Shown piece after piece: positions 39,049-47,941 of a stretch of DNA of 64,000 bases. The stretch is from Prado023 sp963777855. GTDB lineage: Bacteria; Actinomycetota; Actinomycetes; S36-B12; CAIYMF01. The stretch's first letter is position 1. Each line of letters opens with the position of its first letter. The position numbers and the translations under genes were made by a program. The DNA lies in assembly GCA_963777855.1 (NCBI GenBank), contig CAVZRW010000008.1, positions 186,001-250,000 of the forward strand, written 5' to 3'. The notes below the pieces were generated by a model. The model worked only from the letters and a program-made list of their open reading frames with translations. It was not told the DNA's origin and ran no database searches.

Positions 39049-39054
39049 AGCGTA
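39049..39054 (-). promoter_or_regulatory. -10 element of TrmH-type gene
   Basis: TACGCT (39054-39049) ends six bases before the GTG at 39042 with no ribosome binding site. It decides the start. Confidence 0.45.
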
Positions 39055-39126
39055 GGGGGGTCGCGCGGTGGCCCGGGCCGGGGCGTCCGGGGCCCGCGCG
39101 ATTTCGTCACCGCCCGGTGCCCACCG

Positions 39127-39132
39127 TAGGAT
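39127..39132 (+). promoter_or_regulatory. -10 element of tRNA-Ser
   Basis: TAGGAT ends seven bases before the mature 5' end of tRNA-Ser. No clear -35 box. Confidence 0.4.
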
Positions 39133-39139
39133 TCTCCGC

Positions 39140-39227
39140 GGTGGCGTGTCCGAGCGGCCAAAGGAGCACGACTCGAAATCGTGTGTGGGTGATGAGCCCA
39201 CCGTGGGTTCGAATCCCACCGCCACCG
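39140..39227 (+). tRNA. tRNA-Ser (CGA)
   Basis: 88 bases with the long variable arm of class II tRNAs. Acceptor GGTGGCG/CGCCACC, anticodon stem CACGA/TCGTG around loop CTCGAAA (anticodon CGA), T-arm GTGGG TTCGAAT CCCAC, discriminator G. CCA is not encoded. Confidence 0.97.
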
Positions 39228-39243
39228 CCGTGAGTCAGCACCG

Positions 39244-39276
39244 AGGAAGACCGAACCCCACCGGTTCGGTCTTCCT
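39244..39276 (+). terminator. Intrinsic-type hairpin after tRNA-Ser
   Basis: A perfect 14-bp stem AGGAAGACCGAACC / GGTTCGGTCTTCCT with a five-base loop, 16 bases after tRNA-Ser. No U-tract follows, as usual for GC-rich actinobacteria. The rest of the gap to the ferritin gene (39277-39455) shows only a possible TAGGCT -10 near 39405. Confidence 0.8.
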
Positions 39277-39455
39277 GCGTTCCTGGCGCCCCAGGGTCCC
39301 TCCCAGCCGTCGCAGTGTGTGCCCACGGACCACGAGCCGCTGGCTGCGGGGCGGTCCGTGCTCGCGGCCCATCGCGTCGACCGCCCGCCGCCGCTGCGTG
39401 CCGTTAGGCTGGAGTCGCTGACCAGTCGCCCTGACGCCGTCGAGGAGCCCCATCC

Positions 39456-39983
39456 ATGAGTGCCGTCCACGACCTGCTCAACGCCCAGATCGGCAACGAG
39501 TTCGCCGCCTCCCAGCAGTACGTCGCCATCGCCGTCTGGTACGACCAGCAGGCGCTGCCCCAGCTCGCCGGGCACTTCTACGCCCAGGCTGTCGAGGAGC
39601 GCAACCACGCGATGATGATCGTCCAGTACCTGATGGACCGGGACTCCGACGTGGCCATCGCCGGTGTGTCCGCCCCGCGCACCGACTTCGGCTCCGTCGT
39701 GGAGCCCCTGGAGCTCGCGCTGGCCCAGGAGCGTCAGGTCACCGCGCAGTTCGAGGCGCTGATCGCCCTGGCCCGCGACGAGCGCGACTACCTCGGCGAG
39801 CAGTTCATGCACTGGTTCCTCAAGGAGCAGGTCGAGGAGGTCTCCTCGATGTCGACGCTGCTGCAGGTGGCCACCCGGGTGGGCAGCAACGTGATGCTCA
39901 TCGAGGACTACCTTGCCCGGGAGACCGGGGGGGCCTCGGGGCCCGACCCGACGGCCCCCACCGCCGCGGGTGGAGCCCTCTGA
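39456..39983 (+). CDS. Ferritin (non-haem, BfrB-like)
   Basis: 175 residues. Ferritin-type four-helix bundle. Ferroxidase ligands are visible as Glu15 (IGNEFAASQQY), Glu48 and His51 (AVEERNHAMM), and Glu in FLKEQVEEVSSM. No haem-binding Met is seen at the usual bacterioferritin place. It oxidises and stores iron. The ATG at 39456 follows GAGGAG by eight bases. The last ~15 residues are a disordered tail. Confidence 0.92.
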   Translation: MSAVHDLLNAQIGNEFAASQQYVAIAVWYDQQALPQLAGHFYAQAVEERNHAMMIVQYLMDRDSDVAIAGVSAPRTDFGSVVEPLELALAQERQVTAQFEALIALARDERDYLGEQFMHWFLKEQVEEVSSMSTLLQVATRVGSNVMLIEDYLARETGGASGPDPTAPTAAGGAL

Positions 39984-40019
39984 CAGGGGATGACACAACT
40001 GTAGTTACAGCGATGTGAG

Positions 40020-40051
40020 TTATCCCCAGCTGTGGATGGATCTGGGGATAA
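40020..40051. promoter_or_regulatory. DnaA-box dyad upstream of dnaX
   Basis: A perfect 10-bp inverted repeat TTATCCCCAG (40020-40029) / CTGGGGATAA (40042-40051) encloses a DnaA-box-like TGTGGATGG (40031-40039). The arms themselves are one-mismatch DnaA boxes. It lies 56 bases upstream of the dnaX start in a 124-base gap after the ferritin gene. DnaA or another repressor may bind here. Confidence 0.65.
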
Positions 40052-40095
40052 CGGTCGGCGCCCCGCGCGTGACCTCCGGTGTCGGAGTCCACGGC

Positions 40096-40101
40096 TAGGG
40101 T
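40096..40101 (+). promoter_or_regulatory. -10 element of dnaX
   Basis: TAGGGT ends six bases before the dnaX GTG; no ribosome binding site, so the mRNA is probably leaderless. Confidence 0.45.
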
Positions 40102-40107
40102 GACCCC

Positions 40108-42430
40108 GTGGCATTGGCGCTGTATCGCACGTACCGACCCGGATCGCTGGCCGAGGTGATCGGGCAGGAGCACGTGACCGAGCCGTTGGCGCGCGCCCTG
40201 GCGGCTGGGCGCACCCACCACGCCTACCTGTTCTCGGGTCCGCGCGGCTGCGGCAAGACCTCGACCGCCCGCATCCTCGCGCGCTCGCTGAACTGCGAGC
40301 AGGGGCCGACCGCGCAGCCGTGCGGCGTCTGTCGCAGCTGTGTCGAGCTGGCCCCCAACGGTCCCGGCTCGATCGACGTGGTGGAACTCGACGCCGCCAC
40401 CCATCGCGGCATCGACGACGCGCGGGACCTTCGCGAGAAGGCCATCTACGCCCCGGCGGCCAGCCGGTACAAGGTCTACATCATCGATGAGGCCCACCAG
40501 CTGACCAACGAGGCGGCCAACGCCCTGCTGAAGCTGGTCGAGGAGCCCCCGCCGCACCTGCGGTTCATCTTCGCGACGACCGAGCCCGACAAGATCATCC
40601 CGACCATCCGCTCGCGGACCTTCCACTACGGCTTCCGCCTGGTGCCGGCCCGCGTCCTTGGCGAACACCTCGCCTCGGTCTGCGCGTCCGAGGGCGTGCC
40701 CGCCGAGGGACCGGCGCTGGCCGTGGTCGCCCGGGCGGGGGCGGGCAGCGTGCGCGACTCGCTGTCGGTCCTGGGCCAGCTGCTCGCCGGCGCCGGGGAG
40801 GCCGGGCTGACCTATGCCGAGGCGGTGTCGGCCCTGGGCCTGACCGATGACAGCCTGATCGACGGTTTCGTCTCGGCGCTGGCCGCGGGTTCAGCCGCTG
40901 ACATGTTCGCCGTGGTCGACGGGGTCATCTCGGCCGGCCATGACCCGCGGCGCTTCGTCGCCGACGTGCTCGACCGCCTGCGTGACCTGATCATCCTGCG
41001 AGCCGATCCGTCGGCCCTGGAGACCGGGCTGGTTGACGTCCCCGACGACGCCGGCCAGCGGATGCTGGCCCAGGCCCAGTCCCTGGGACTGGGCGAGCTC
41101 TCCCGCGCGGCGGACATGGTCAGCGAGGGCCTGACCCACGTCAAGGGAGCTACCGCACCCCGCCTGCAGCTGGAGCTGCTGTGCGCGCGGCTGGCCCTGC
41201 CGCACGTCGCCGACGACCACGCCTCGCTGGTGGCCAGGCTCGAGCGCCTCGAGCGGGGGTCGGTGCCGGAGGTGGGCTCCCCGGCGGCTCCCGCGCCTGG
41301 GGTGGACCGACCCCGGGCCGGATCGGGGCGTCCGGATCCGATCGACAGGACGCCCGCGAGCGCGGTCGCGCCAGCCCCGCCCGATGTCGCCGGCGCCGCG
41401 CCGACGGCAGGGCGCCCTGCCAGCGCGACCGTCGGCCCCCCCGGGCCCGGCGACGCACCCGGTTCGACGCCGTCAGCAGGCGTGTTGGCCGGATCGGTGG
41501 CCCCCGCGGATGCCACAGCTCGCAGCGGAGCGCAGCCACAGGCGCAGCCCGGGGGGTCCGCCCGTCCAGTGCCGCCCCGGCGACCGGACCTGCGCTCCTC
41601 AGCCGCGGGTGGATCGGGCCCCGCAACCCCACCCAACGGTCCCCCCCCGCAGGAGTCGGCGGATCCCACCTCCACCGGCCCCGCCGCCCCCGCCGCACGG
41701 GAGGCGACCGCGAGTCCGGCCGGCCCTGCGAGTCCCGCCGGCCTTGCGAGCCCTTCCAGCCCGTCGGGCCCGTCCTTGGCCGCCGTCCAGGCGGCGTGGC
41801 CGGAGATACTCGACCGGCTCGCCTCGTCGAGCCGGGTGGCGTGGACGGCATTCCACTCCGCGTCCCCGGTGTCGGTGAGTGCCGGGGCGCTGGCGGTGGC
41901 CGTCTCCGAGCCGGGAAGCGCGCGGGCCATCGCGCAGCGCGGCCACGACGAGCGCCTGAGGCAGGCGATCATCGACGTCCTCGGCGCGGACCTGAGCATC
42001 GACATCCTCCACGATCCCGACGCCTCGAAGGCCTCGGGACGACGCGTCGAGGCGGCCGCGACGGGTCCCACCACCGCGGGGTCGGCCGCAGCATCGGCCG
42101 GGGCAGCATCGGGCGGGTCCCCATCCGGCGGCTCGGCATCCGGACCCGGCCCCTCGGGCGGTGCGGGCACCTCGTCGCTGGACGGCCGCTCCCCGGAGAA
42201 CCCGGACGCGACCGGCGCGCAGCCCACGAGGCCACCGGCTCCCGCACGGGCCGGCGCCCGGTGCCGGGGCCGCGGTGGTCCGTGCGGCCAGCTCCTCGGG
42301 GCCCGTGACCGCGGCGGTCGATGAGCCCAGCGCTGACGACCCGGACCTCGACGGCGCAGCCGTCAACGGCCTGGCGCTCATCACCCGGGAGCTCGGAGCC
42401 CGGCCAATCGGCGAGATCGACCACTCCTAG
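40108..42430 (+). CDS. dnaX: DNA polymerase III gamma/tau subunit (frame break)
   Basis: About 774 residues. Clamp-loader ATPase with Walker A SGPRGCGKTSTA, the zinc Cys of CEQGPTAQPCGVCRSC, Walker B VYIIDEAHQL and SRC-like IPTIRSRTFHY. Domain III is followed by a long Pro/Ala/Gly-rich linker, then a conserved C-terminal domain (AVQAAWPEILDRLASSSRVA). Near 42250-42275 the frame changes; the shifted frame ends with LALITRELGARPIGEIDHS, the normal actinobacterial C-terminus, and stops at 42430. No slippery heptamer is present, so an indel is more likely than programmed frameshifting. recR follows in nine bases. Confidence 0.95.
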
Positions 42431-42439
42431 GGGCCGGGC

Positions 42440-43046
42440 ATGTACGAGGGAATCGTCCAGGACGTCATCGACGCGCTCAGCCGCCTGCCCGGGATCGGGC
42501 CCAAGGGTGCCCAACGCATCGCGTTCCACCTGCTCAAGGCCGACCCGCACGAGGTCAACGAGCTCGCGGCGGCGCTGGTCGCCCTGCGGGAGAAGGTCCG
42601 CTTCTGCGAGGTCTGCGGCAACGTGGCCCAGGCCGAGCGGTGCTCGATCTGCCTGGACCCGCGCCGGGACGTCGCTCTCATCTGCGTGGTCGAGGAGAGC
42701 AAGGACGTGGTCGGCGATCGAGCGCACGCGCGAGTTCCGCGGCCGCTATCACGTGCTGGGCGGGGCGATCAGCCCGATGGAGGGCGTCGGCCCGGACGAC
42801 CTGCGCATCCGCGAGCTCATGGCCCGCCTTGCCGACGGCACGGTGACCGAGGTCATCCTGGCCACCGACCCCAACCTCGAGGGGGAGGCGACGGCGTCCT
42901 ATCTTGGCCGCATGCTCACACCCCTGGGGTTGACGGTCTCGCGCCTGGCCAGCGGCCTGCCGGTGGGCGGCGACCTCGAGTTCGCCGACGAGGTCACGCT
43001 GGGTCGCGCCTTCGAGGGGCGCAGGACGATCGGAGGTCGGGTATGA
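42440..43046 (+). CDS. recR: Recombination mediator RecR (frame break)
   Basis: About 201 residues. Helix-hairpin-helix (LSRLPGIGPKGAQRIAFHLL), four-Cys zinc finger (CEVCGN to CSIC) and Toprim domain (LICVVEESKDV, then HVLGGAISPMEGVGPDDL, ATDPNLEGEATASYL). It works with RecF and RecO to load RecA. The frame changes at about 42712, between the two Toprim strands. The stop overlaps the DUF5063 start (ATGA). A YbaB gene usually lies before recR; none is seen here. Confidence 0.95.
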
Positions 43047-43633
43047 CCGGCGAGGACGCACCGCTCGAGGGCGCCATGGCGGTCGTGACCGCGCCCGCGA
43101 CCCAGGTCGACAGTGACCTGGTGACCCTGGCCGAGGGCCTGGCCGAGACCTCGGCCCGGTTCGTCCAGTCGGTGGAGGCCGTGGCCTCGGGGGTCGGTGA
43201 GGAGCACGCCATCGCGATCCTGCTGCTGGAGGTCTCCGACGTCCTGGCGATGGGCGCGCGCCTGGGGGCGATCGACGACGTGGTCCCCGAGGGGCGCTTC
43301 GAGCCCGATGCGGGTGCTGAGCCCGACGTCGATCGACTGCGGGAGGCGCTGGCCGCCCGCCTGGATCCGGTGGACTCCTACATCGAGGTGTTCGACCCCT
43401 ACGCGAGCCCCGAACTGGTGCCCTCGCGGCTGTCCGACGACCTCGCCGCCGTGGTCTCGGACCTGCTGCACGGCCTGGCTCATCACACCGCCGGCCGCCC
43501 GTTGGAGGCGCTCTGGTGGTGGCAGACGACCTACCTGTCCTCCTGGGGTGACTCGGCGGCCTGCGCCCTGCGTGTGCTGCGCTCGCTGGTCTCGCACGTG
43601 CGCTCCGGCGCCCCTCTGGAGGTCACCGAGTAG
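43043..43633 (+). CDS. DUF5063 family protein
   Basis: 196 residues. Soluble, mostly helical, with FVQSVEAVASG, YIEVFDPYASPELV, LSDDLAAVVSDLLHGLAHH and EALWWWQTTYLSSWGDSAACALR. The family is conserved after recR in actinobacteria and has no assigned function. ATG overlaps the recR stop, so it is co-translated with recR. Confidence 0.85.
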   Translation: MTGEDAPLEGAMAVVTAPATQVDSDLVTLAEGLAETSARFVQSVEAVASGVGEEHAIAILLLEVSDVLAMGARLGAIDDVVPEGRFEPDAGAEPDVDRLREALAARLDPVDSYIEVFDPYASPELVPSRLSDDLAAVVSDLLHGLAHHTAGRPLEALWWWQTTYLSSWGDSAACALRVLRSLVSHVRSGAPLEVTE

Positions 43634-43642
43634 GCCATGCTG

Positions 43643-43678
43643 CGCGGCGGCACCCGCGGCAGCACCCGCGGCAGCACC
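43643..43678. repeat. Three 12-bp direct repeats
   Basis: Three adjacent copies of CGCGGCAGCACC (the first with one change) in the DUF5063-lysC gap. They are probably slippage products. The remainder of the gap carries the lysC -10 element. Confidence 0.6.
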
Positions 43679-43762
43679 CGAGCCGGCACTGTGGCTGGGC
43701 CCGCGCGGTGCCCCGTGCGGCCGGCAGCCGCCAGCCGACCCGGCGGCACCGGCTCGAACGAC

Positions 43763-43768
43763 TAGAAT
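43763..43768 (+). promoter_or_regulatory. -10 element of lysC
   Basis: GACTAGAATC contains TAGAAT, 43 bases before the lysC ATG. No -35 box is apparent. Confidence 0.45.
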
Positions 43769-43811
43769 CTGGCCCTGGAACGCCGTCGACGAAGCCCAGG
43801 AGTACCCGCGC

Positions 43812-45108
43812 ATGGCCCTGATCGTCCAGAAGTACGGCGGGTCGTCGGTGGCCGATGCCAGTGGCGTGCGCCGTGTCGCGCAGCGGATCGTGGACACCAA
43901 GCGCGCCGGCAACGAGGTCGTGCGTCGTGGTCTCGGCGATGGGCGACACCACCGACGAGCTGCTGGACCTGGCCCACGAGGTCAGCCCCACCCCGCCGGG
44001 CCGTGAGCTCGACATGCTGCTGACCTCCGGCGAGCGCATCTCCATGGCGGTGCTCGCGATGGCCATCCACGACCTCGGGGAGGAGGGCCGGTCGCACACC
44101 GGCTCGCAGGCGGGCCTGATCACCGACTCCGCGCACGGGGCGGCGCGGATCATCGACGTGACCCCGGGTCGCATCCGCCACGCGCTGTCCGAGGGGGCGA
44201 TCCCGATCGTGGCCGGCTTCCAGGGGGTGTCCTTCGACAGCAAGGACATCACGACCCTGGGTCGTGGCGGCTCGGACACCACGGCCGTGGCGCTGGCCGC
44301 GGCCCTCGGCGCGGACGTGTGCGAGATCTACACCGACGTCGACGGGGTCTTCTCCGCCGACCCGCGTGTCGTGCCCACCGCCCGTCAGGTGCCGCGCATC
44401 ACCTACGAGGAGATGCTCGAGCTCGCTGCCGCCGGGGCCAAGGTGCTGCACGTGCGCTGCGTGGAGTACGCCCGCCGCTCGAACCTGCCGATCCACGTGC
44501 GCTCGTCCTTCTCCACGAAGCAGGGCACATGGGTGCTCAACGCCACCGATCCGCTGCCTGCGGCAGCCAGGCCCTCCGAAGGGGAGACTGTGGAGCAACC
44601 GATCATCGCCGGGGTCGCCCACGACCTCAACGACTGCAAGATCACCGTCGTGGGGGTTCCCGACCGCCCGGGTGAGGCGGCCCTGATCTTCACCGCCCTG
44701 GCCGAGGCCGGGATCAACATCGACATGATCGTGCAGAACGTCTCGGTCGAGGAGGACGGGCGCACCGATGTCACGTTCACCTGTCCGGTGGCCTCACGCC
44801 AGCCTGCCCTGGACGCTCTGAGCGCCGTCGGTGAGCGGATCGGGTTCCAGGACCTGATCTCCGACGAGGGGATCGCCAAGGTCTCCCTGGTCGGCGCGGG
44901 CATGCGCTCGCACCCCGGCGTCTCGGCCACGTTCTTCCGCGCCCTGGCCGAGGCCGGCATCAACGTCAACATGATCACCACCTCCGAGATCCGGATCTCG
45001 GTCGCGGTCAGCCAGGAGGTGGCCGTCGACGCCGTGCGTGCCCTTCACACCGCCTTCGGCCTGGACGCCGAGGGCGAGGCCGTCGTGTACGGAGGGACCG
45101 GCCGATGA
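43812..45108 (+). CDS. lysC: Aspartate kinase (frame break)
   Basis: About 432 residues. Phosphorylates aspartate, the first step to Lys, Met and Thr. The kinase domain has VQKYGGSSVAD, VVSAMGDTTDELLDLA, GGSDTTAVALAAAL and IYTDVDGVFSADPR; two C-terminal ACT domains (KITVVGVPDRPGEAALIF; KVSLVGAGMRSHPGVSATFF) carry feedback control. The frame changes near 43915-43925, between GNEVV and VVVSAMGD. A second start for the beta subunit lies inside at 44590. The stop overlaps asd (ATGA). Confidence 0.95.
44590..45108 (+). CDS. Aspartate kinase beta subunit from internal start
   Basis: An in-frame GTG within lysC begins VEQPIIAGVAHD, exactly at the N-terminus of the ACT-domain region. AAGGGGAG lies directly upstream (44579-44586). 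The product would be 172 residues and contain only the two ACT domains. In Corynebacterium glutamicum and Bacillus, lysC makes an alpha subunit and such a beta subunit from the same frame, assembling as alpha2-beta2. The same arrangement is inferred here. Confidence 0.7.
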   Translation: MEQPIIAGVAHDLNDCKITVVGVPDRPGEAALIFTALAEAGINIDMIVQNVSVEEDGRTDVTFTCPVASRQPALDALSAVGERIGFQDLISDEGIAKVSLVGAGMRSHPGVSATFFRALAEAGINVNMITTSEIRISVAVSQEVAVDAVRALHTAFGLDAEGEAVVYGGTGR

Positions 45109-46145
45109 GCGTCACCGTCGCCGTCGTGGGGGCCACCGGCCAGGTCGGTGGAGTGATGCGTCGCCTGCTCGACGAGTCGGGGATCGACATCGCAACCGTG
45201 CGCTACTTCGCCAGCGCCCGCTCGGCCGGCACCAGGCTGCCCTGGCGCGGCCAGGACCTCGTGGTCGAGGACGCCGCCACCGCGGACCCCGCGGGCATCG
45301 ACATCGCGCTGTTCTCCGCGGGTGGCTCCACCTCGAAGGCCCTGGCGCCCCGGTTCGCCGCAGCGGGCGCGATCGTCGTGGACAACTCGTCGGCCTGGCG
45401 GATGGACCCTGAGGTGCCCCTGGTCGTCTCCGAGGTGAACCCCGGGGCTCTGGACTCGATCGGCAAGGGGATCGTCGCCAACCCGAACTGCACCACGATG
45501 GCGGCGATGCCGGTGCTGGCTCCGCTGCACGCCGAGGCCGGCCTGCGTCGGCTCGTCGTGAGCAGCTACCAGGCCGTCTCCGGCAGCGGGCTGACCGGCG
45601 TGGAGGAGCTGGCCGGCCAGGTTCGCGCCGCCGCCAGCCAGGACATCACCGCCCTGACCTATGACGGGTCCGCGGTCACCCTGCCCGCGCCGACCAAGTA
45701 CGTGGCCCCGATCGCGTTCAACGTGGTCCCGCTGGCCGGCAGCATCGTCGACGACGGCTCCCTGGAGACCGACGAGGAGCAGAAGCTGCGCAACGAGAGC
45801 CGCAAGATCCTCGGCATCCCCGAGCTCGCGGTCTCCGGCACCTGCGTGCGGGTGCCGGTCTTCACCGGGCACTCGCTGAGCATCAATGCCGAGTTCGACC
45901 GGCCGATCAGCCCGCAGCGCGCCCGCGAGCTGCTCACCGGGGCCCCGGGGGTCGCGTGGGCCGACGTGCCCACCCCCCTGCAGGCCGCCGGCGCCGACCC
46001 GTCCTTCGTGGGTCGCGTGCGCACCGACCCCAGCGTGCCGGACGGCCGCGGCCTGGCCCTGTTCATCTCCAACGACAACCTGCGCAAGGGTGCGGCACTC
46101 AACGCCGTGCAGATCGCGGCACTGCTGGCCGCCCGGCTGGGCTGA
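45105..46145 (+). CDS. asd: Aspartate-semialdehyde dehydrogenase
   Basis: 346 residues. NADPH-dependent reduction of aspartyl phosphate, second step after LysC. Visible are the nucleotide loop VVGATGQVGGVM, the catalytic Cys in VANPNCTTMAAM, and the His in RVPVFTGHSLSINAEF. The ATG overlaps the lysC stop, so the two enzymes are made together. Confidence 0.97.
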   Translation: MSVTVAVVGATGQVGGVMRRLLDESGIDIATVRYFASARSAGTRLPWRGQDLVVEDAATADPAGIDIALFSAGGSTSKALAPRFAAAGAIVVDNSSAWRMDPEVPLVVSEVNPGALDSIGKGIVANPNCTTMAAMPVLAPLHAEAGLRRLVVSSYQAVSGSGLTGVEELAGQVRAAASQDITALTYDGSAVTLPAPTKYVAPIAFNVVPLAGSIVDDGSLETDEEQKLRNESRKILGIPELAVSGTCVRVPVFTGHSLSINAEFDRPISPQRARELLTGAPGVAWADVPTPLQAAGADPSFVGRVRTDPSVPDGRGLALFISNDNLRKGAALNAVQIAALLAARLG

Positions 46146-46236
46146 CCCCAGGTGGGGGTCTGCGGCTCCCGGCGGGACCGCCGATCCGCCGGCTGATCCG
46201 GGGGCCCCGCCGGTGACGGGTGGCCCGATGCGGCAT

Positions 46237-46266
46237 TTGGGCTCGGCGAGGGTGTCCGGCTAGAAT
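46237..46266 (+). promoter_or_regulatory. Promoter of tRNA-Pro
   Basis: TTGGGC (46237-46242) and TAGAAT (46261-46266) with an 18-base spacer. The -10 lies 11 bases before the mature tRNA 5' end. The -10 context GGCTAGAATCGG is identical to that before trxA. Confidence 0.55.
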
Positions 46267-46277
46267 CGGTCCGCACT

Positions 46278-46351
<74 letters not shown>

Positions 46352-46358
46352 CTCGTGT

Positions 46359-46397
46359 GAAGTCCCGGGACATCGGCAGACGATGTCCCGGGACTTC
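46359..46397 (+). terminator. Hairpin terminator after tRNA-Pro
   Basis: A perfect 17-bp stem GAAGTCCCGGGACATCG / CGATGTCCCGGGACTTC with five-base loop begins seven bases after tRNA-Pro; no U-tract. The gap 46398-46492 shows nothing else. Confidence 0.85.
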
Positions 46398-46492
46398 GTC
46401 GTCGCTGCCCACGATTGGGCGTGTGCGGGGGCCGGTGGGTCCGACCGTGGCCATGCGGGCCCTCCCGGGGCGCTGCCGGCTCGGGGAGGGCC

Positions 46493-47389
46493 TCACCCAC
46501 CCCAGACGGTGATGAGGGTCGCCTCCGGCCTGCAGGCCAGGCGGATCGGGGTGTACGGGTTCGTGCCCAGCCCGGCGGAGACGTGCAGGGCCGCCTCGTG
46601 CCACTCGGACAGGCCCTTGGCCTGACGGCGGGGCAGGTCGCAGTTGGTGACCAGGGCGCCCAGCCCGGGCACGCACACCTGCCCCCCGTGCGTGTGGCCG
46701 GCCAGGATCAGGTCCGCGCCGTCGGCGGCCATCGCATCCAGCACCCGGCGGTAGGGGGCGTGGCTCACGCCCAGGCGCAGTTGCGCCCCCGGGGCGAACG
46801 GACCGGCCACGTCCGCATAGGAGTCGCGCCCGATGTGCGGGTCGTCCACGCCGCGGGCGTCCAGTCGCCAGCCGGCGACCTCGAACTCGGCGCTGTCGTT
46901 GTCCAGGTCGACCCAGCCGGCCCCGGTCAGCGCCTCGTTGAGGGGGCCGACATCGATCCGGGTGCGCCGCAGGCGCAGCTCGCTGGGCCCGCGCAGGTAG
47001 CGCGCCGGGTTGGACGGGGTGGGCGCGAAGTAGTCGTTGGAGCCGCGCACGTACACCCCGGGCCGGTCGAGCAGGGGGCCCAGGGCGTCGACGACGAGGG
47101 CGGTGGCCTGCTGGTGGCCGTGGAAGTCCCCGGTGACGACGGTCAGGTCCGGGGCCAGCTCGCCCAGACGTTGGACCCAGGCGATCCGGTCGGTGTCCCG
47201 GGGGGACAGGTGCAGGTCGGACAGGTGCAGGATCCGCAGCGCGGCCGGTCGATCCGGGTCCGGCCGGCTCGGTCGCACGTCGACCTCGCGAAGGGTGTGC
47301 TGGCGGGCCTCCCACAGGCTGTAGGCCAGCGTCCCCACCCCGGCGGCGGCGGCCATGCCCACAGCGCGGGCGAGGTGGGCGGGGGGCAT
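46493..47389 (-). CDS. Metallophosphoesterase, membrane-anchored
   Basis: 298 residues. One N-terminal helix (RAVGMAAAAGVGTLAYSLW), then calcineurin-like metal sites LHLSDLHLSP, VVTGDFHG, GSNDYF, VSHAPYRRV and LILAGHTHGGQ. The usual GNHD reads GSND, so one ligand is altered. Homologues next to ponA2-type PBPs in actinobacteria include YkuE-like phosphatases. The substrate is unknown. It is divergent from the YqeY gene. Confidence 0.88.
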   Translation of the reverse strand: MPPAHLARAVGMAAAAGVGTLAYSLWEARQHTLREVDVRPSRPDPDRPAALRILHLSDLHLSPRDTDRIAWVQRLGELAPDLTVVTGDFHGHQQATALVVDALGPLLDRPGVYVRGSNDYFAPTPSNPARYLRGPSELRLRRTRIDVGPLNEALTGAGWVDLDNDSAEFEVAGWRLDARGVDDPHIGRDSYADVAGPFAPGAQLRLGVSHAPYRRVLDAMAADGADLILAGHTHGGQVCVPGLGALVTNCDLPRRQAKGLSEWHEAALHVSAGLGTNPYTPIRLACRPEATLITVWGG

Positions 47390-47455
47390 GGGGCACAGTG
47401 TCTCAGGCCGGGGGACCCGACCGCGATCGATTGCCCACTCGAGCGTGCCGGAGGC

Positions 47456-47461
47456 GATGAT
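47456..47461 (+). promoter_or_regulatory. -10 element of yqeY gene
   Basis: GATGAT ends six bases before the ATG at 47468. No ribosome binding site; leaderless pattern. Confidence 0.35.
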
Positions 47462-47467
47462 GGGTCC

Positions 47468-47929
47468 ATGGACCTCAAAGCCACCCTCCAGGGCGACCTG
47501 ACCACCGCCATCAAGTCCCGGGACGAGCTCAGCGCGGCCACCCTGCGGATGGCCCTGACGGCCGTGACCACCGAGGAGGTGGCCGGGAAGGCGGCGCGCA
47601 CCCTCAGCGACGCCGACGTGACAGGGGTGCTCACCCGAGAGGCCAAGAAGCGTCGGGAGGCGGCTGCGGCGTTCGCCGACGCGGGGCGCCAGGAGCTCGC
47701 CGACCGGGAGCTCGCCGAGCTGGGCGTGCTCGAGCGCTACCTTCCGACACCGCTGACCGAGCAGGAGGTGAGCGCCCTGGTCACCGAGGCCGTCGCCGCG
47801 GCGGCCGAGGCCGGCGCGACCGGGATGGGGGCCATGGGGCGCGTCATGAAGGACCTGACCCCGCGCACGGCCGGGCGCTTCGACGGTGCGGCACTGGCGG
47901 CCATGGTCCGCTCAGCCCTCGCAGCCTGA
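47468..47929 (+). CDS. GatB/YqeY domain-containing protein
   Basis: 153 residues. YqeY family: LKATLQGDLTTAIKSRDEL, REAKKRREAAAAFADAGRQELADRE (in two parts) and MGRVMKDLTPRTAGRFDGAAL. It resembles the tail domain of GatB amidotransferase but has no known separate role. The stop lies 12 bases from the convergent PBP gene. Confidence 0.92.
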   Translation: MDLKATLQGDLTTAIKSRDELSAATLRMALTAVTTEEVAGKAARTLSDADVTGVLTREAKKRREAAAAFADAGRQELADRELAELGVLERYLPTPLTEQEVSALVTEAVAAAAEAGATGMGAMGRVMKDLTPRTAGRFDGAALAAMVRSALAA

Positions 47930-47941
47930 GCAGACCCACTC

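Noticed and set aside
39043..39225. N-terminal extension of the TrmH-type gene
   Set aside because: It runs antisense through tRNA-Ser and has no SPOUT motif; a GTG at 39042 with a -10 six bases upstream fits better.
39277..39455. 4.5S SRP RNA near dnaX, as in some relatives
   Set aside because: The conserved GGAAGGAAGCAG apical loop is not present on either strand of the gap.
42240..42300. Programmed -1 frameshift in dnaX as in E. coli
   Set aside because: No slippery A/T-rich heptamer or stem-loop is evident, and the shifted frame gives the normal C-terminus of the long form. An indel is simpler.
43637..43766. Small plus-strand frame between DUF5063 gene and lysC
   Set aside because: It is made of the 12-bp repeats and Pro/Ala/Gly codons, has no ribosome binding site or homology, and overlaps the lysC -10.
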